Positions 1 through 8,010 of a DNA stretch of 15,410 nucleotides are shown here, piece by piece. The DNA lies in NCBI GenBank assembly GCA_019090185.1, contig JAHRWJ010000290.1, forward strand, positions 1-15,410. Reading direction: 5' to 3'. The position numbers and the translations under genes were made by a program. Within the stretch, counting starts at the first letter, position 1. Each line of letters begins with the position of its first letter. Below the pieces are notes generated by a model that was not told the origin of the DNA, searched no databases, and was given only the letters and a program-made list of their open reading frames with translations. The DNA comes from Immundisolibacteraceae bacterium (GTDB lineage: Bacteria; Pseudomonadota; Gammaproteobacteria; Immundisolibacterales; Immundisolibacteraceae).

Positions 1-165
1 TACCTGGATCAAACTGACGCCGACGCCATTCACGCCTACCTTATATCCATGGCTCATGCCGAACAGGCTGAAATGGCCGAGTCACCAACTTGGGGGGCGA
101 TCAAGTCCTTCTTCTACGGCATCGTAGGTTCGGCGGCTGCGTTTTACATCGATTTATCTAGTTAG
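1..165 (+). CDS. C-terminal end of a probable PQQ-dependent (quinohaemoprotein) dehydrogenase, partial
   Basis: Frame 1 is open from the first base to a TAG at 163-165 and encodes the last 54 residues of a protein that starts outside the window. The visible stretch begins YLDQTDADAIHAYLISMAHAE. This resembles the end of the C-terminal cytochrome c domain of PQQ-dependent alcohol dehydrogenases, where a 'T..DADAIRAYLI..A' helix closes the haem domain. A short, fairly hydrophobic tail (IKSFFYGIVGSAAAFYIDL) follows, which is longer than usual for that family. The haem-binding CxxCH and the propeller are not in the window, so the assignment rests on a short motif. A stand-alone cytochrome c is the main alternative. 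Such enzymes oxidise alcohols or aldehydes in the periplasm. Confidence 0.5.
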   Translation, partial: YLDQTDADAIHAYLISMAHAEQAEMAESPTWGAIKSFFYGIVGSAAAFYIDLSS

Positions 166-208
166 AGGTTATAGGAGCCCCGCCGACAGACAGGGGTTAT
201 CAACCAAT

Positions 209-256
209 TAGAACCAGGGTGTTGTGACCGCACTAGGTCGGAACATCCTGGTTCTA
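209..256 (+). promoter_or_regulatory. Long stem-loop upstream of the first TonB-dependent receptor
   Basis: Arms 209-223 (TAGAACCAGGGTGTT) and 242-256 (AACATCCTGGTTCTA) pair over 15 positions, with a single G-U wobble at 219/246. Inside, after one G-G mismatch, T225-G240 and GACC/GGTC (226-229/236-239) extend the stem around a six-base loop (230-235). No U-run follows, so it is not a classical intrinsic terminator. It ends 30 bases before the chosen ATG and leaves the putative ribosome binding site free. It could be a structured leader, an operator palindrome, a processing site for the upstream mRNA, or a dispersed repeat. A weaker CCCC/GGGG hairpin lies just upstream (about 178-196). Confidence 0.6.
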
Positions 257-271
257 TGTCATTTCTGCACC

Positions 272-275
272 AGGA
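272..275 (+). promoter_or_regulatory. Ribosome binding site that supports the 287 start
   Basis: AGGA lies 11 bases before the ATG at 287. It supports this start over the in-frame GTG at 224, which is inside the hairpin and would put 21 extra residues before the signal peptide. Confidence 0.45.
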
Positions 276-286
276 TTCTCTGCACC

Positions 287-2383
287 ATGCCCTCTACCCA
301 GCCGAATTTTCAACCGGTCGTGACCCATCTATTGGCTTGCTTACTAATATCAGCTCTGCCTTTTTGCAGTCTGGCAGCCGAGACAGTTTTACCCACCATT
401 GATGTTAGCGCCGACCAACAACGTAGCCTGGCGTGGCAAGCGATCGGCAATGTCAGCCGGCTGACACAGCAACAGATCAATCGCACCGCGGCACATCACC
501 CAGCTGAACTGCTCAATGCGGTGCCGGGCACCTGGATCAGCCGGGGCAATGGCCAGGAACACCTCACTGCGATTCGATCACCAGTACTCACCGGGCCCGG
601 TGCCTGTGGCGCGTTTCTGCTGCTGGAAAATGGACTTCCCATTCGCCCCGCCGGGTTTTGTAACGTCAATAACCTGTTCGAACTCAACCACGAACAGGCG
701 GCTGAAATTGAAGTTATTCGCGGACCTGCCAGCGCGCTTTATGGTGGTAATGCGCTGCACGGCGTGATTAACCTGCATACCCCTGCACCAGCTGGCAACA
801 GCCAAAGTCTTCGCCTGGATAGCGGCGCCAACGATTTTGGCCGATTGAGTTATTCCGCCAGCCGCGCAACCGAGCTGGGCAATTCACGCATCGACTATAA
901 CGCGAGTCACGACAATGGCTGGCGTGACCATGCCGGTTATGAGCAGCAGAAACTAGGCCTGCAACACCAACAGCAGCTCGGCCAATGGCAACTCAATGGC
1001 CGGCTCTCCGGCAGCTGGCTGCAGCAGGAGACCGCCGGCTTTATTCTCGGTGAAGAGAGTTACAAGCAGGCCAGTTTACGGCGCGATAATTTGAACCCTG
1101 AAGCCTACCGAAACGCCTGGTCCGGCCGCGGTTCAGTTGAGCTGATACGTGGCTTTGGCGATGACGGCTGGTTTAGTGTTACCCCCTACTGGCGACGCTC
1201 CAAAATGGAGTTTCTGCAACACTTTCTACCCGAGCAGTCACTGGAGCAGAACGGCCAGCATAGCGTCGGGGTAATGACTTCGGCCGGTAATGACTTCGGC
1301 AATGGCCACCGTTGGAGCTGGACACTACAACTAGAATACGCGGATATCTATCTGAAAGAGGTTCAGCAGAACCCACTCAATAGCCCTTCGGCTTTCCTGG
1401 TTGCAACACGGCCGGTGGGCACCCATTACGACTACCAGGTCGACAGCTACCTGGCCGCCAGCCATCTCAACCTGGAATGGCAATTAGCCGACAATTTGCA
1501 ACTGGTCACCAGCGCGCGGGTCGAGTCCCTGCGCTATCGTTACGACAACCGGTTTCTGGATGGTAATAGCAAGGCCGACGGCACGCCCTGCGGCTTTGGT
1601 GGCTGTAAATTCACCCGCCCGGCCGATCGCAAAGACCACTTTAGTAATCTCGGTGGCCGAATTGGTTTGCACTACAGCGATGGTCAGAATGGCGAGTGGA
1701 CCATCAGCGGCGGCTACGGTTTCAGGCCACCGCAGGCCACTGAGCTCTACCGCCTGCAGTCTGGCCAGCTGGTTACCGATCTGGAGTCTGAGACCATCCG
1801 TAGTTTGGAGCTCAGCCATAGTCGCCAGCTAGGCCCGGTGAATGCCGAAATAACCCTGTTTGCGATGAGCAAGCAGCACGTCATCCTACGCGACGCCACG
1901 GGTGCCAACATCAGCAACGGTAAAACCCGCCATCATGGCCTGGAACTGGATGTTCTGTGGCAAATCAATACCCACCAGACTCTACAGCTCAGCGCTACCC
2001 AGGCACTGCACCGCTATGGCTTTGATAGCGCCCTACCCGGCGGCGAGACCATTACCGATGGCAACCAGGTTGATACTGCCCCGAATCACCTGGCTAGCCT
2101 GAACTGGCGTTATCAAAACCCCACCGGGGGTTGGCTGGCGCTACAGGGTCAATATATGGGCAGTTACGCGGTTGATGCTGCCAATGACCACCACTACGAT
2201 GGTCATCAATTACTCAATCTGCGCGCTGGCCAGAAACTGGCTGACGGAATTTCGATTCAGGCCGCCATTACCAACCTCACAGATAGCAAATTTGCCGAGC
2301 GGGCTGATTTCGCCTTTGGCAATTTTCGCTATTTCCCTGGCGCTGCGAGGCAGCTGCGCTTGTCGGTGAAGATGGACTGGTAA
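287..2383 (+). CDS. TonB-dependent outer-membrane receptor (first)
   Basis: This is a ligand-gated outer-membrane importer energised by TonB-ExbB-ExbD; the ligand cannot be read from the sequence. From the ATG at 287 the protein has 698 residues. It opens with a signal peptide (hydrophobic residues 11-29, likely cleavage after A31) and a TonB-box-like PTIDVSA (36-42). The plug domain ends in the family signature EIEVIRGPASALYGGNALHG (R145-G146-P147). A 22-strand-type barrel follows and ends in an aromatic residue (W698). Unusual features are a Cys pair in the plug (C107, C125) around a GAFLLLENGLPIRP segment, and a second pair in a barrel loop (C435, C440). Both pairs could form disulfides. 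The gene follows a probable PQQ dehydrogenase by 121 bases, so a role in acquiring a cofactor or metal for that enzyme is possible but unproven. An in-frame GTG at 224 is the alternative start. Confidence 0.92.
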   Translation: MPSTQPNFQPVVTHLLACLLISALPFCSLAAETVLPTIDVSADQQRSLAWQAIGNVSRLTQQQINRTAAHHPAELLNAVPGTWISRGNGQEHLTAIRSPVLTGPGACGAFLLLENGLPIRPAGFCNVNNLFELNHEQAAEIEVIRGPASALYGGNALHGVINLHTPAPAGNSQSLRLDSGANDFGRLSYSASRATELGNSRIDYNASHDNGWRDHAGYEQQKLGLQHQQQLGQWQLNGRLSGSWLQQETAGFILGEESYKQASLRRDNLNPEAYRNAWSGRGSVELIRGFGDDGWFSVTPYWRRSKMEFLQHFLPEQSLEQNGQHSVGVMTSAGNDFGNGHRWSWTLQLEYADIYLKEVQQNPLNSPSAFLVATRPVGTHYDYQVDSYLAASHLNLEWQLADNLQLVTSARVESLRYRYDNRFLDGNSKADGTPCGFGGCKFTRPADRKDHFSNLGGRIGLHYSDGQNGEWTISGGYGFRPPQATELYRLQSGQLVTDLESETIRSLELSHSRQLGPVNAEITLFAMSKQHVILRDATGANISNGKTRHHGLELDVLWQINTHQTLQLSATQALHRYGFDSALPGGETITDGNQVDTAPNHLASLNWRYQNPTGGWLALQGQYMGSYAVDAANDHHYDGHQLLNLRAGQKLADGISIQAAITNLTDSKFAERADFAFGNFRYFPGAARQLRLSVKMDW

Positions 2384-2740
2384 TCTGTTTTATCAAGGTT
2401 TTCAACATCAAGACCGACCTTATAAACGATGGTTTTTATCGGCCTACAAACCTGTCGTTCATCTGGACAGAGGAACCACGCGGGTTGCCAACCGCTCGTT
2501 AGTGACAACAACCGGGACTTACTACGGTTAAAAAACCAAAACTTCATAAGTTAACTCAGTTAATCACTGCTGATCATGATATTCATCAATATTCATCGAT
2601 ACTCCCCCCTAAAGATACAACCTCCGAGGCCGAAAAATTAACAACGGATTGGTAATGGCCTGACTAGCAGCTGTCAGAGACCAGGCCATCACTTCTACCT
2701 CGACCTGGTGCCCCTCATTGCAAATCAGCCATCTCCCAGC
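2384..2740 (+). other. 357-base non-coding stretch before the c-di-GMP/TonB block
   Basis: No convincing gene is found on either strand. The left part has only an imperfect hairpin (about 2413-2445) and no clear terminator. The centre (2530-2600) is AT-rich and contains a 10-base tandem repeat, so it is the likeliest place for the promoter of the downstream block. I could not find a -35/-10 pair good enough to call. The frame of the next gene is open back to a TAA at 2639, with an in-frame GTG at 2708 and ATG at 2741. Confidence 0.5.
2581..2600 (+). repeat. 10-base tandem repeat in the putative promoter region
   Basis: ATTCATCAAT and ATTCATCGAT are adjacent and match at 9 of 10 positions. 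Their period is about one helical turn. They could be half-sites for a regulator or chance in AT-rich DNA. Confidence 0.35.
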
Positions 2741-5287
2741 ATGAATTCTCTTGATAACAGTGCCAGCCGTCCCACTTCGCCAGTCATTGTCAGAGATTTC
2801 CTTTTTGAGCTGCGCTCTCGTTACGAAACCAGCGACGACCAACATGCGTTTGAAATCACCCGCCATTATCTATTTAGCGCGTCAGAATCGATCTTCGCCA
2901 TCCGTAGCGGGCTAAGTGACAAGAGCCCAGAGGCAGTAGAAAATCTCAACCAGAACATCAGCGATTTTGAGTCAACCTGCCGGGCCCTGGCCCACCCTAG
3001 CCTCACCGTTCTTTGTGGCCAGCTGCAGCAAATGGTGGACAGCGGAAGCACAGAAACAGCCCAATCACTACTACACCTGATCGAGTTAGAACATGACCGC
3101 CTTCGGCCCAGATTACTGGAATTGGAAGAGACCAATCCATCCGGTCGTCAACAGGCCGCCTCAGAGTTACAAACTGAAGTCCTGGTGGTTGATGATGATC
3201 TGTTTTCTCGAGAAATTGCTAAAGACCTACTAGAGCAAGCAGGGTTTCTGGTCACTACCGAAGCATCTGGCGAAGCTGCGCTAAATAGTCTTAACAACAG
3301 TCTGCCTGACCTGGTATTACTCGATATTGACATGCCAGGCCTTGACGGAGTGCAGACCTGCCGACAGATTCGTCAACTTAATACCGGTGAACATCTACCC
3401 ATCATTATGATGACCGGTGATCAGGATGAGTCTGCGGTGGAAAGATCGTTTTCGGCCCGTGCAACCGACTTTGCCCACAAACCGCTGAACTGGCCGGTAC
3501 TACTACAACGCCTGCGTTATATCGCCCGCTCGGCACACACCCTGAATGACCTCTATCGTACCCAAAAAAGACTCGCGGAAGCTCAACGCATTGCCCGCAT
3601 TGGCCATTGGGATCATGACTTGAGTCACAACCAACTGATGTTATCGGATCAGTTTTACGAGGTCATCGGCCACCCATTAGGCAGTTTCAGTACTTTTGAC
3701 GACTTTTTAGCAACCGCCGAAGAGGGTGACCACAACACCCTGATTGAGGCCTTCTGTAACCATCACCGTTCCCATTGTGGCGAATGCCGTATCACCACCG
3801 CAGCCGGCAATTCCCAGGTTATTCGCATTAAGGGTTCGGCGGTCTACTCGGGTAACAACGAGCCGCTCTGGATGATGGGTACGGTGCAAGATGTCTCCGA
3901 CCAACGTCGCGACCAGGAGATTATTCACCGCCTAGCCTACTACGATGACCTCACCGGGCTCTATAACCGGGTCGCGTTTAACCAGGAAATGGAGCGGGTA
4001 CTTGACCTGCATCAGCGCATGGATCTGCCGGTCGCGATCGCGTTTATGGACCTGGATGGATTTAAACGCATCAATGACTCACTCGGCCATCACATCGGCG
4101 ACCAGCTGTTAAGAGCATTTGCTAGCCGGCTTAGCGCGCACCTGCGGACTAGTGATTTAATGATTCAGGATCAGGCACCAACACTTGCCCGACTCGGGGG
4201 TGATGAATTCACCCTGATGCTGCCAGGGCTCAAGCGCAAAGAAGACAGTGCCATTGTCGCCCAACGTATCGTTGATTTTCTGGCATATCCGTTTCTACTG
4301 GCCTCAGAGTCCAACGCCACCGTGACCCGTTTAAAAGAGATCTATATCACCACCAGCATTGGCATAGCCCTGTTTCCAGAAGATGGCACCACCCTGGCGG
4401 AGTTACAACGCAATGCTGACATGGCTATGTATGCGGCCAAACAGTCCGGCAAAAACACCTTCACCTATTATCAACATTCGATGAATGCCGAAGCTCAGGA
4501 GATGCTTAAACTCGAGACCCATCTGCGTAAAGCGATCGAATTAGATGAATTTGAACTGGCTTATCAACCCCAGTTGGAGATCACCACTGGCCGGATTGTG
4601 GGTGTTGAAGCTTTATTACGCTGGCATAACGAAGAGCTGGGTAATGTCTCTCCGGTTAAATTTATTCCGGCGGCCGAAGAGACCGGCCTGATCATCTCGA
4701 TTGGTGAATGGGTGCTTCGTCAAGCCTGCCAGCAAATGACCCAATGGCACGAAAAGGGACTCAAGGGAATTGATGTTGCGGTCAACCTGAGTGGCCTGCA
4801 ATTTCGCCAGCCCGGCTTTCCGGAACTGGTCGAACGTATTCTTAATGAGTACCAGTTAAGCGCATCTTTTCTTGAGCTTGAACTCACCGAGAGCATGCTC
4901 ATGGGTGACGTCGAAAAAGCCATCACCACCATGGAACAGCTGCGTGGGCTCGGCGCCAAACTCTCCGTGGATGATTTTGGTACAGGTTACTCATCGCTGA
5001 GCTATCTACGCCGTTTTCCTATCGATACGCTAAAAATCGATCGCTCCTTTATTAACGAAATCGGCATCGACCCGGGCGGCGAGGCGATCACCAAAGCCAT
5101 TATTGCGATGGGACAGAGCCTGGGCATGCGGATGATCGCCGAGGGGGTTGAAAACCACCAACAACTCGATTTTCTGGTTCGCCAAAACTGTGAAATTGTG
5201 CAGGGCTATCTCTATAGCCCACCGATTTCCCCGGAGCAGTTCGAAACCTTTTACTGGCGTCAAAGCAAGCAACCTCAGTCAGCTTAG
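2741..5287 (+). CDS. REC-PAS-GGDEF-EAL c-di-GMP synthase/phosphodiesterase with Hpt-like N-terminus
   Basis: This is a predicted cytoplasmic bifunctional c-di-GMP enzyme of 848 residues. Domains in order: a helical Hpt-like region (about 20-135); a receiver (about 145-262) with an acidic VVDDD pocket, phospho-acceptor D195 in LLDIDMPG, and conserved MMTG and HKPL; a PAS domain (about 283-392); GGDEF (about 400-570) with MDLDGFK metal residues (D437, D439) and an intact RLGGDEF (486-490); and EAL (about 590-838) with E623-A-L, NLSGLQF, ELTES, D744-D745-FGTG, LKIDRSF and AEGVE. Both catalytic sites look complete. The N-terminal helices match the end of an Hpt fold, but the phospho-histidine position is Ser (about S74). 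An RTSD motif resembles the inhibitory RxxD, but about eight extra residues separate it from GGDEF. The ATG at 2741 was chosen; GTG at 2708 adds 11 residues, and neither has a good ribosome binding site. It is the first gene of a five-gene same-strand run. Confidence 0.93.
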   Translation: MNSLDNSASRPTSPVIVRDFLFELRSRYETSDDQHAFEITRHYLFSASESIFAIRSGLSDKSPEAVENLNQNISDFESTCRALAHPSLTVLCGQLQQMVDSGSTETAQSLLHLIELEHDRLRPRLLELEETNPSGRQQAASELQTEVLVVDDDLFSREIAKDLLEQAGFLVTTEASGEAALNSLNNSLPDLVLLDIDMPGLDGVQTCRQIRQLNTGEHLPIIMMTGDQDESAVERSFSARATDFAHKPLNWPVLLQRLRYIARSAHTLNDLYRTQKRLAEAQRIARIGHWDHDLSHNQLMLSDQFYEVIGHPLGSFSTFDDFLATAEEGDHNTLIEAFCNHHRSHCGECRITTAAGNSQVIRIKGSAVYSGNNEPLWMMGTVQDVSDQRRDQEIIHRLAYYDDLTGLYNRVAFNQEMERVLDLHQRMDLPVAIAFMDLDGFKRINDSLGHHIGDQLLRAFASRLSAHLRTSDLMIQDQAPTLARLGGDEFTLMLPGLKRKEDSAIVAQRIVDFLAYPFLLASESNATVTRLKEIYITTSIGIALFPEDGTTLAELQRNADMAMYAAKQSGKNTFTYYQHSMNAEAQEMLKLETHLRKAIELDEFELAYQPQLEITTGRIVGVEALLRWHNEELGNVSPVKFIPAAEETGLIISIGEWVLRQACQQMTQWHEKGLKGIDVAVNLSGLQFRQPGFPELVERILNEYQLSASFLELELTESMLMGDVEKAITTMEQLRGLGAKLSVDDFGTGYSSLSYLRRFPIDTLKIDRSFINEIGIDPGGEAITKAIIAMGQSLGMRMIAEGVENHQQLDFLVRQNCEIVQGYLYSPPISPEQFETFYWRQSKQPQSA

Positions 5288-5334
5288 CGCAGATAATAGC
5301 CATGACCAATAATAACAATAAAGAGTAAGCAGCC

Positions 5335-7986
5335 ATGCTAGACCAAACCTACGACGTGTTGATCGTCGAATCAGATATTAACCGCCAGTCCTGGATTACC
5401 AGCACCCTAGAGCTACTCGGTTGCAAACTCAAACAGACAAAATCAATCGATGCCGGCCTATCCCAGTTAGCCAGCACCCGCTATGACCTGGTGCTGATCA
5501 GCCAGGATTTCCCCGCTAAACCATGTCAGCGCCTGATAAATGCTGTCGCCTCGCTACACCATCCCTTCCACACGCCAACCTTGATGGCCGCATTAGGTAA
5601 CAAAAATTCTAATCTCCCCACCCACCTAGCCAATTCAGATCTTACTGGGCGCCTAACCTTTCCCTCGACTATCAACACGGTTGGTAAAACCATTGAACAC
5701 TGGCTTGCCGCCGATGAGTCAATGCCGGGTGCGCTCATTGCCGATGGATATGACGGCTTTTTTTACAAAATTGATGAAAACACGCTGCCTTTACTCTTTA
5801 CAGACCAGACAACGACCCTTGGCAGCAGCAGTCTATCGCCGGCCAAAAGAATCAATGCCCACCACAGCGGCCCTACTTCAATATTGCTGGTCAATGATGA
5901 CCCCATCGCCCAGGAAATTGGTCTTGATCAACTTCAGGAAGCCAAATTTAATGTCATCACCGCCAATGATGGTGCCGAAGCCATTGGCATTATTTGCCAA
6001 CACCGACCCGATTTAGTAATTCTTGATGCCGACCTCCCCGGTACCGACGGCTACCAGGTATGCAAGCAAATACGGCGGCTTGATCAATGCGAACACCTGC
6101 CCATCATTATCATTACCGGCAGCCACCACCAAGCTATTGCCGAACAACCAAACCCCACCCAAATTACCGACTATGTTAGCAAGCCGTTAAGCTGGCCAAT
6201 GCTGATACACCGGATCAATATGATTCAGCAGTACAGCCTTAGCCAGGAGCAATTAGCTTTGTCTCAACGGCGGTTTGGCACCGCTCAAAAATTGACCAAC
6301 CTCGGCTTCCTTGATTTCGACCTGGCTAATAAGCTCGGCTATACCTCGGCTAGCTTCTGGAAGATTCTGGGCCATGAACCGAAAGGTAATTTTTCCATGC
6401 GTGACTATGGCCAAATCGTTCACCTGGATGATAGAGAACAATATAAAACAGAAATTCAGGAGAGTTTACAGACCCAGGGCACCACCAAAATCCAGTACCG
6501 CATCGTCAATGGTAATGGCGACACTCGGGTAATTTTAGCCACCCGAGAACTAACTTGTGACAGCGATGGTATCGGCCTACGTTTAAGTTCCGTTATTCAG
6601 GACATCACTGAACAGCGGGACCACGACGGCGACATTCAGCGGATTTCCCCCTACGATGAATTAACGGGGTTTTACAATCGTCTGAGCTTTCAACACGAAA
6701 TCCAGCAATCGATCATCCTGCATCAAAGCTTCGACGCTTGTTTTGCTCTGCTTATTATGAACCTGGATAACTTTAAACGCGTTAATGACAGCTTCAATTA
6801 CAGCAGCGGCGACAAGTTATTGGTCGAGTTTTCAAGTAGGGTCAAAAAAGAATTTGACGTCGGTGATCCGGCCCAAAAATTATTACTGAAACCAATTTTC
6901 GGCCGCCACGGTGGCGATTGTTTTGCAATTTTACTCAAAGCAACAAACAATCGAGCCACTGTCGCACTAGCCGCCGAAAAAATCATTTCAGCCCTGAAAA
7001 ACCCATTTACAATCAAACCTGAATCGGACAGGAAACCTCGAGAAATATTCCTGACCGCAAGCATCGGCATCGCCGAATTCCCTAATGATGGCGCCCACGC
7101 CGGTGTGCTGCAGGAGAACGCCCTAACCGCCCTGCAGGCTGTTAAAGCAAGCGGCAGAAATGGTTACCGCTTTTTCGACCGTGACCTTCGCTCGTCATCA
7201 TTCAGAAACCTTAACCTCCAATCAGCACTGCGCGATGCGATCAAATTCGAGCAGATCGCGGTCCATTATCTGCCCATTATTAGCCTGGCCGGTGAGACTA
7301 TCGTCGGCGTTGAGGCATTACTGCGCTGGTCCCATCCTGACCTCGGCGATTTATCACCGTCTAAAGTCATCGACCTAGCTGAACAAACCGGCTTGATCGC
7401 AACCCTTAGCCAGTGGATCATCGATCAGGCCTGTCTGCAGCTCGCTAACTGGCAGCAGGCGGGACACCCGAACCTGATCATGGCCATTAATGTCAGTCCC
7501 CTGCAATTTGCTCAAGATGATCTTTGTAAAACCATCACCAAGTCGATCGAGACCCATCAACTCAAGCCCGCCAGCCTGCAGATTGAACTAACCGAGAACA
7601 TCCTGATGGCCGACATCAAGAGAACCACCGACCTGCTGGGCAAACTCAAGCAGATCGGCGTCGGAATATCGATCGACGATTTTGGCACTGGCTGTTCATC
7701 GCTGGGAAATCTGCACGATTTTCCGATCAACAATTTGAAAATTGATCGCCGCTTTATTCGCAATATCGATCAACCTTCAGAAAACCCCGGAGTTACCCAG
7801 GCCATTATTGCGATGGGCAAAAGTCTAGGACTGCAACTCATCGCCGAAGGCATCGAAACTCAGGTTCAGCTTGATTATGTCCGCAAGCAAGGCTGTGATT
7901 TCGCCCAGGGTTATTTTTTTAGTCAACCGATGGCGGCCGCTGCCGCGACTGAATACCTTCAGCAATCCACAGCCCAATCAACTTGA
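5335..7986 (+). CDS. REC-REC-PAS-GGDEF-EAL protein with degenerate GGDEF; predicted c-di-GMP phosphodiesterase
   Basis: This 883-residue paralogue of the preceding gene starts 47 bases after it, with AAGAG (5321-5325) as a possible ribosome binding site. Domains: an N-terminal receiver-like fold (1-125) with LIVESD instead of an acidic pocket and S56 where the phospho-Asp should be, so it is a pseudo-receiver; a second receiver (about 180-300) with VNDDP, D231 in LVILDADLPG, IITG and SKPL; a PAS domain (about 315-425); a GGDEF domain; and an EAL domain. The GGDEF core reads RHGGDCF (C529 replaces Glu), the first metal Asp is Asn (N476 in MNLDNFK), and the usual GH is lost. Cyclase activity is therefore unlikely, though GTP binding or regulation may remain. 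The EAL site looks intact: E660-A-L, NVSPLQF, ELTEN, D781-D782-FGTG, LKIDRRF and AEGIET. Expected net activity is c-di-GMP breakdown, controlled by phosphorylation of D231. Confidence 0.92.
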   Translation: MLDQTYDVLIVESDINRQSWITSTLELLGCKLKQTKSIDAGLSQLASTRYDLVLISQDFPAKPCQRLINAVASLHHPFHTPTLMAALGNKNSNLPTHLANSDLTGRLTFPSTINTVGKTIEHWLAADESMPGALIADGYDGFFYKIDENTLPLLFTDQTTTLGSSSLSPAKRINAHHSGPTSILLVNDDPIAQEIGLDQLQEAKFNVITANDGAEAIGIICQHRPDLVILDADLPGTDGYQVCKQIRRLDQCEHLPIIIITGSHHQAIAEQPNPTQITDYVSKPLSWPMLIHRINMIQQYSLSQEQLALSQRRFGTAQKLTNLGFLDFDLANKLGYTSASFWKILGHEPKGNFSMRDYGQIVHLDDREQYKTEIQESLQTQGTTKIQYRIVNGNGDTRVILATRELTCDSDGIGLRLSSVIQDITEQRDHDGDIQRISPYDELTGFYNRLSFQHEIQQSIILHQSFDACFALLIMNLDNFKRVNDSFNYSSGDKLLVEFSSRVKKEFDVGDPAQKLLLKPIFGRHGGDCFAILLKATNNRATVALAAEKIISALKNPFTIKPESDRKPREIFLTASIGIAEFPNDGAHAGVLQENALTALQAVKASGRNGYRFFDRDLRSSSFRNLNLQSALRDAIKFEQIAVHYLPIISLAGETIVGVEALLRWSHPDLGDLSPSKVIDLAEQTGLIATLSQWIIDQACLQLANWQQAGHPNLIMAINVSPLQFAQDDLCKTITKSIETHQLKPASLQIELTENILMADIKRTTDLLGKLKQIGVGISIDDFGTGCSSLGNLHDFPINNLKIDRRFIRNIDQPSENPGVTQAIIAMGKSLGLQLIAEGIETQVQLDYVRKQGCDFAQGYFFSQPMAAAAATEYLQQSTAQST

Positions 7987-8010
7987 ACAGCCACCGTTAG
8001 AGATAGAACT

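Noticed and set aside
224..286. GTG start of the first receptor at 224
   Set aside because: It lies inside the long hairpin, has no ribosome binding site and would place 21 residues before an otherwise well-formed signal peptide; the ATG at 287 fits better.
166..286. Cobalamin or other known riboswitch in front of the first receptor
   Set aside because: I found no B12-box or other conserved core; only a simple stem-loop is supported.
2413..2445. Terminator after the first receptor
   Set aside because: The hairpin has several mismatches and the T-rich part is within the arm instead of after it.
5302..5328. Eight-codon ORF with a run of Asn codons between the two GGDEF-EAL genes
   Set aside because: It has no ribosome binding site or attenuator hairpin, so it is probably a chance ORF in an A-rich gap.
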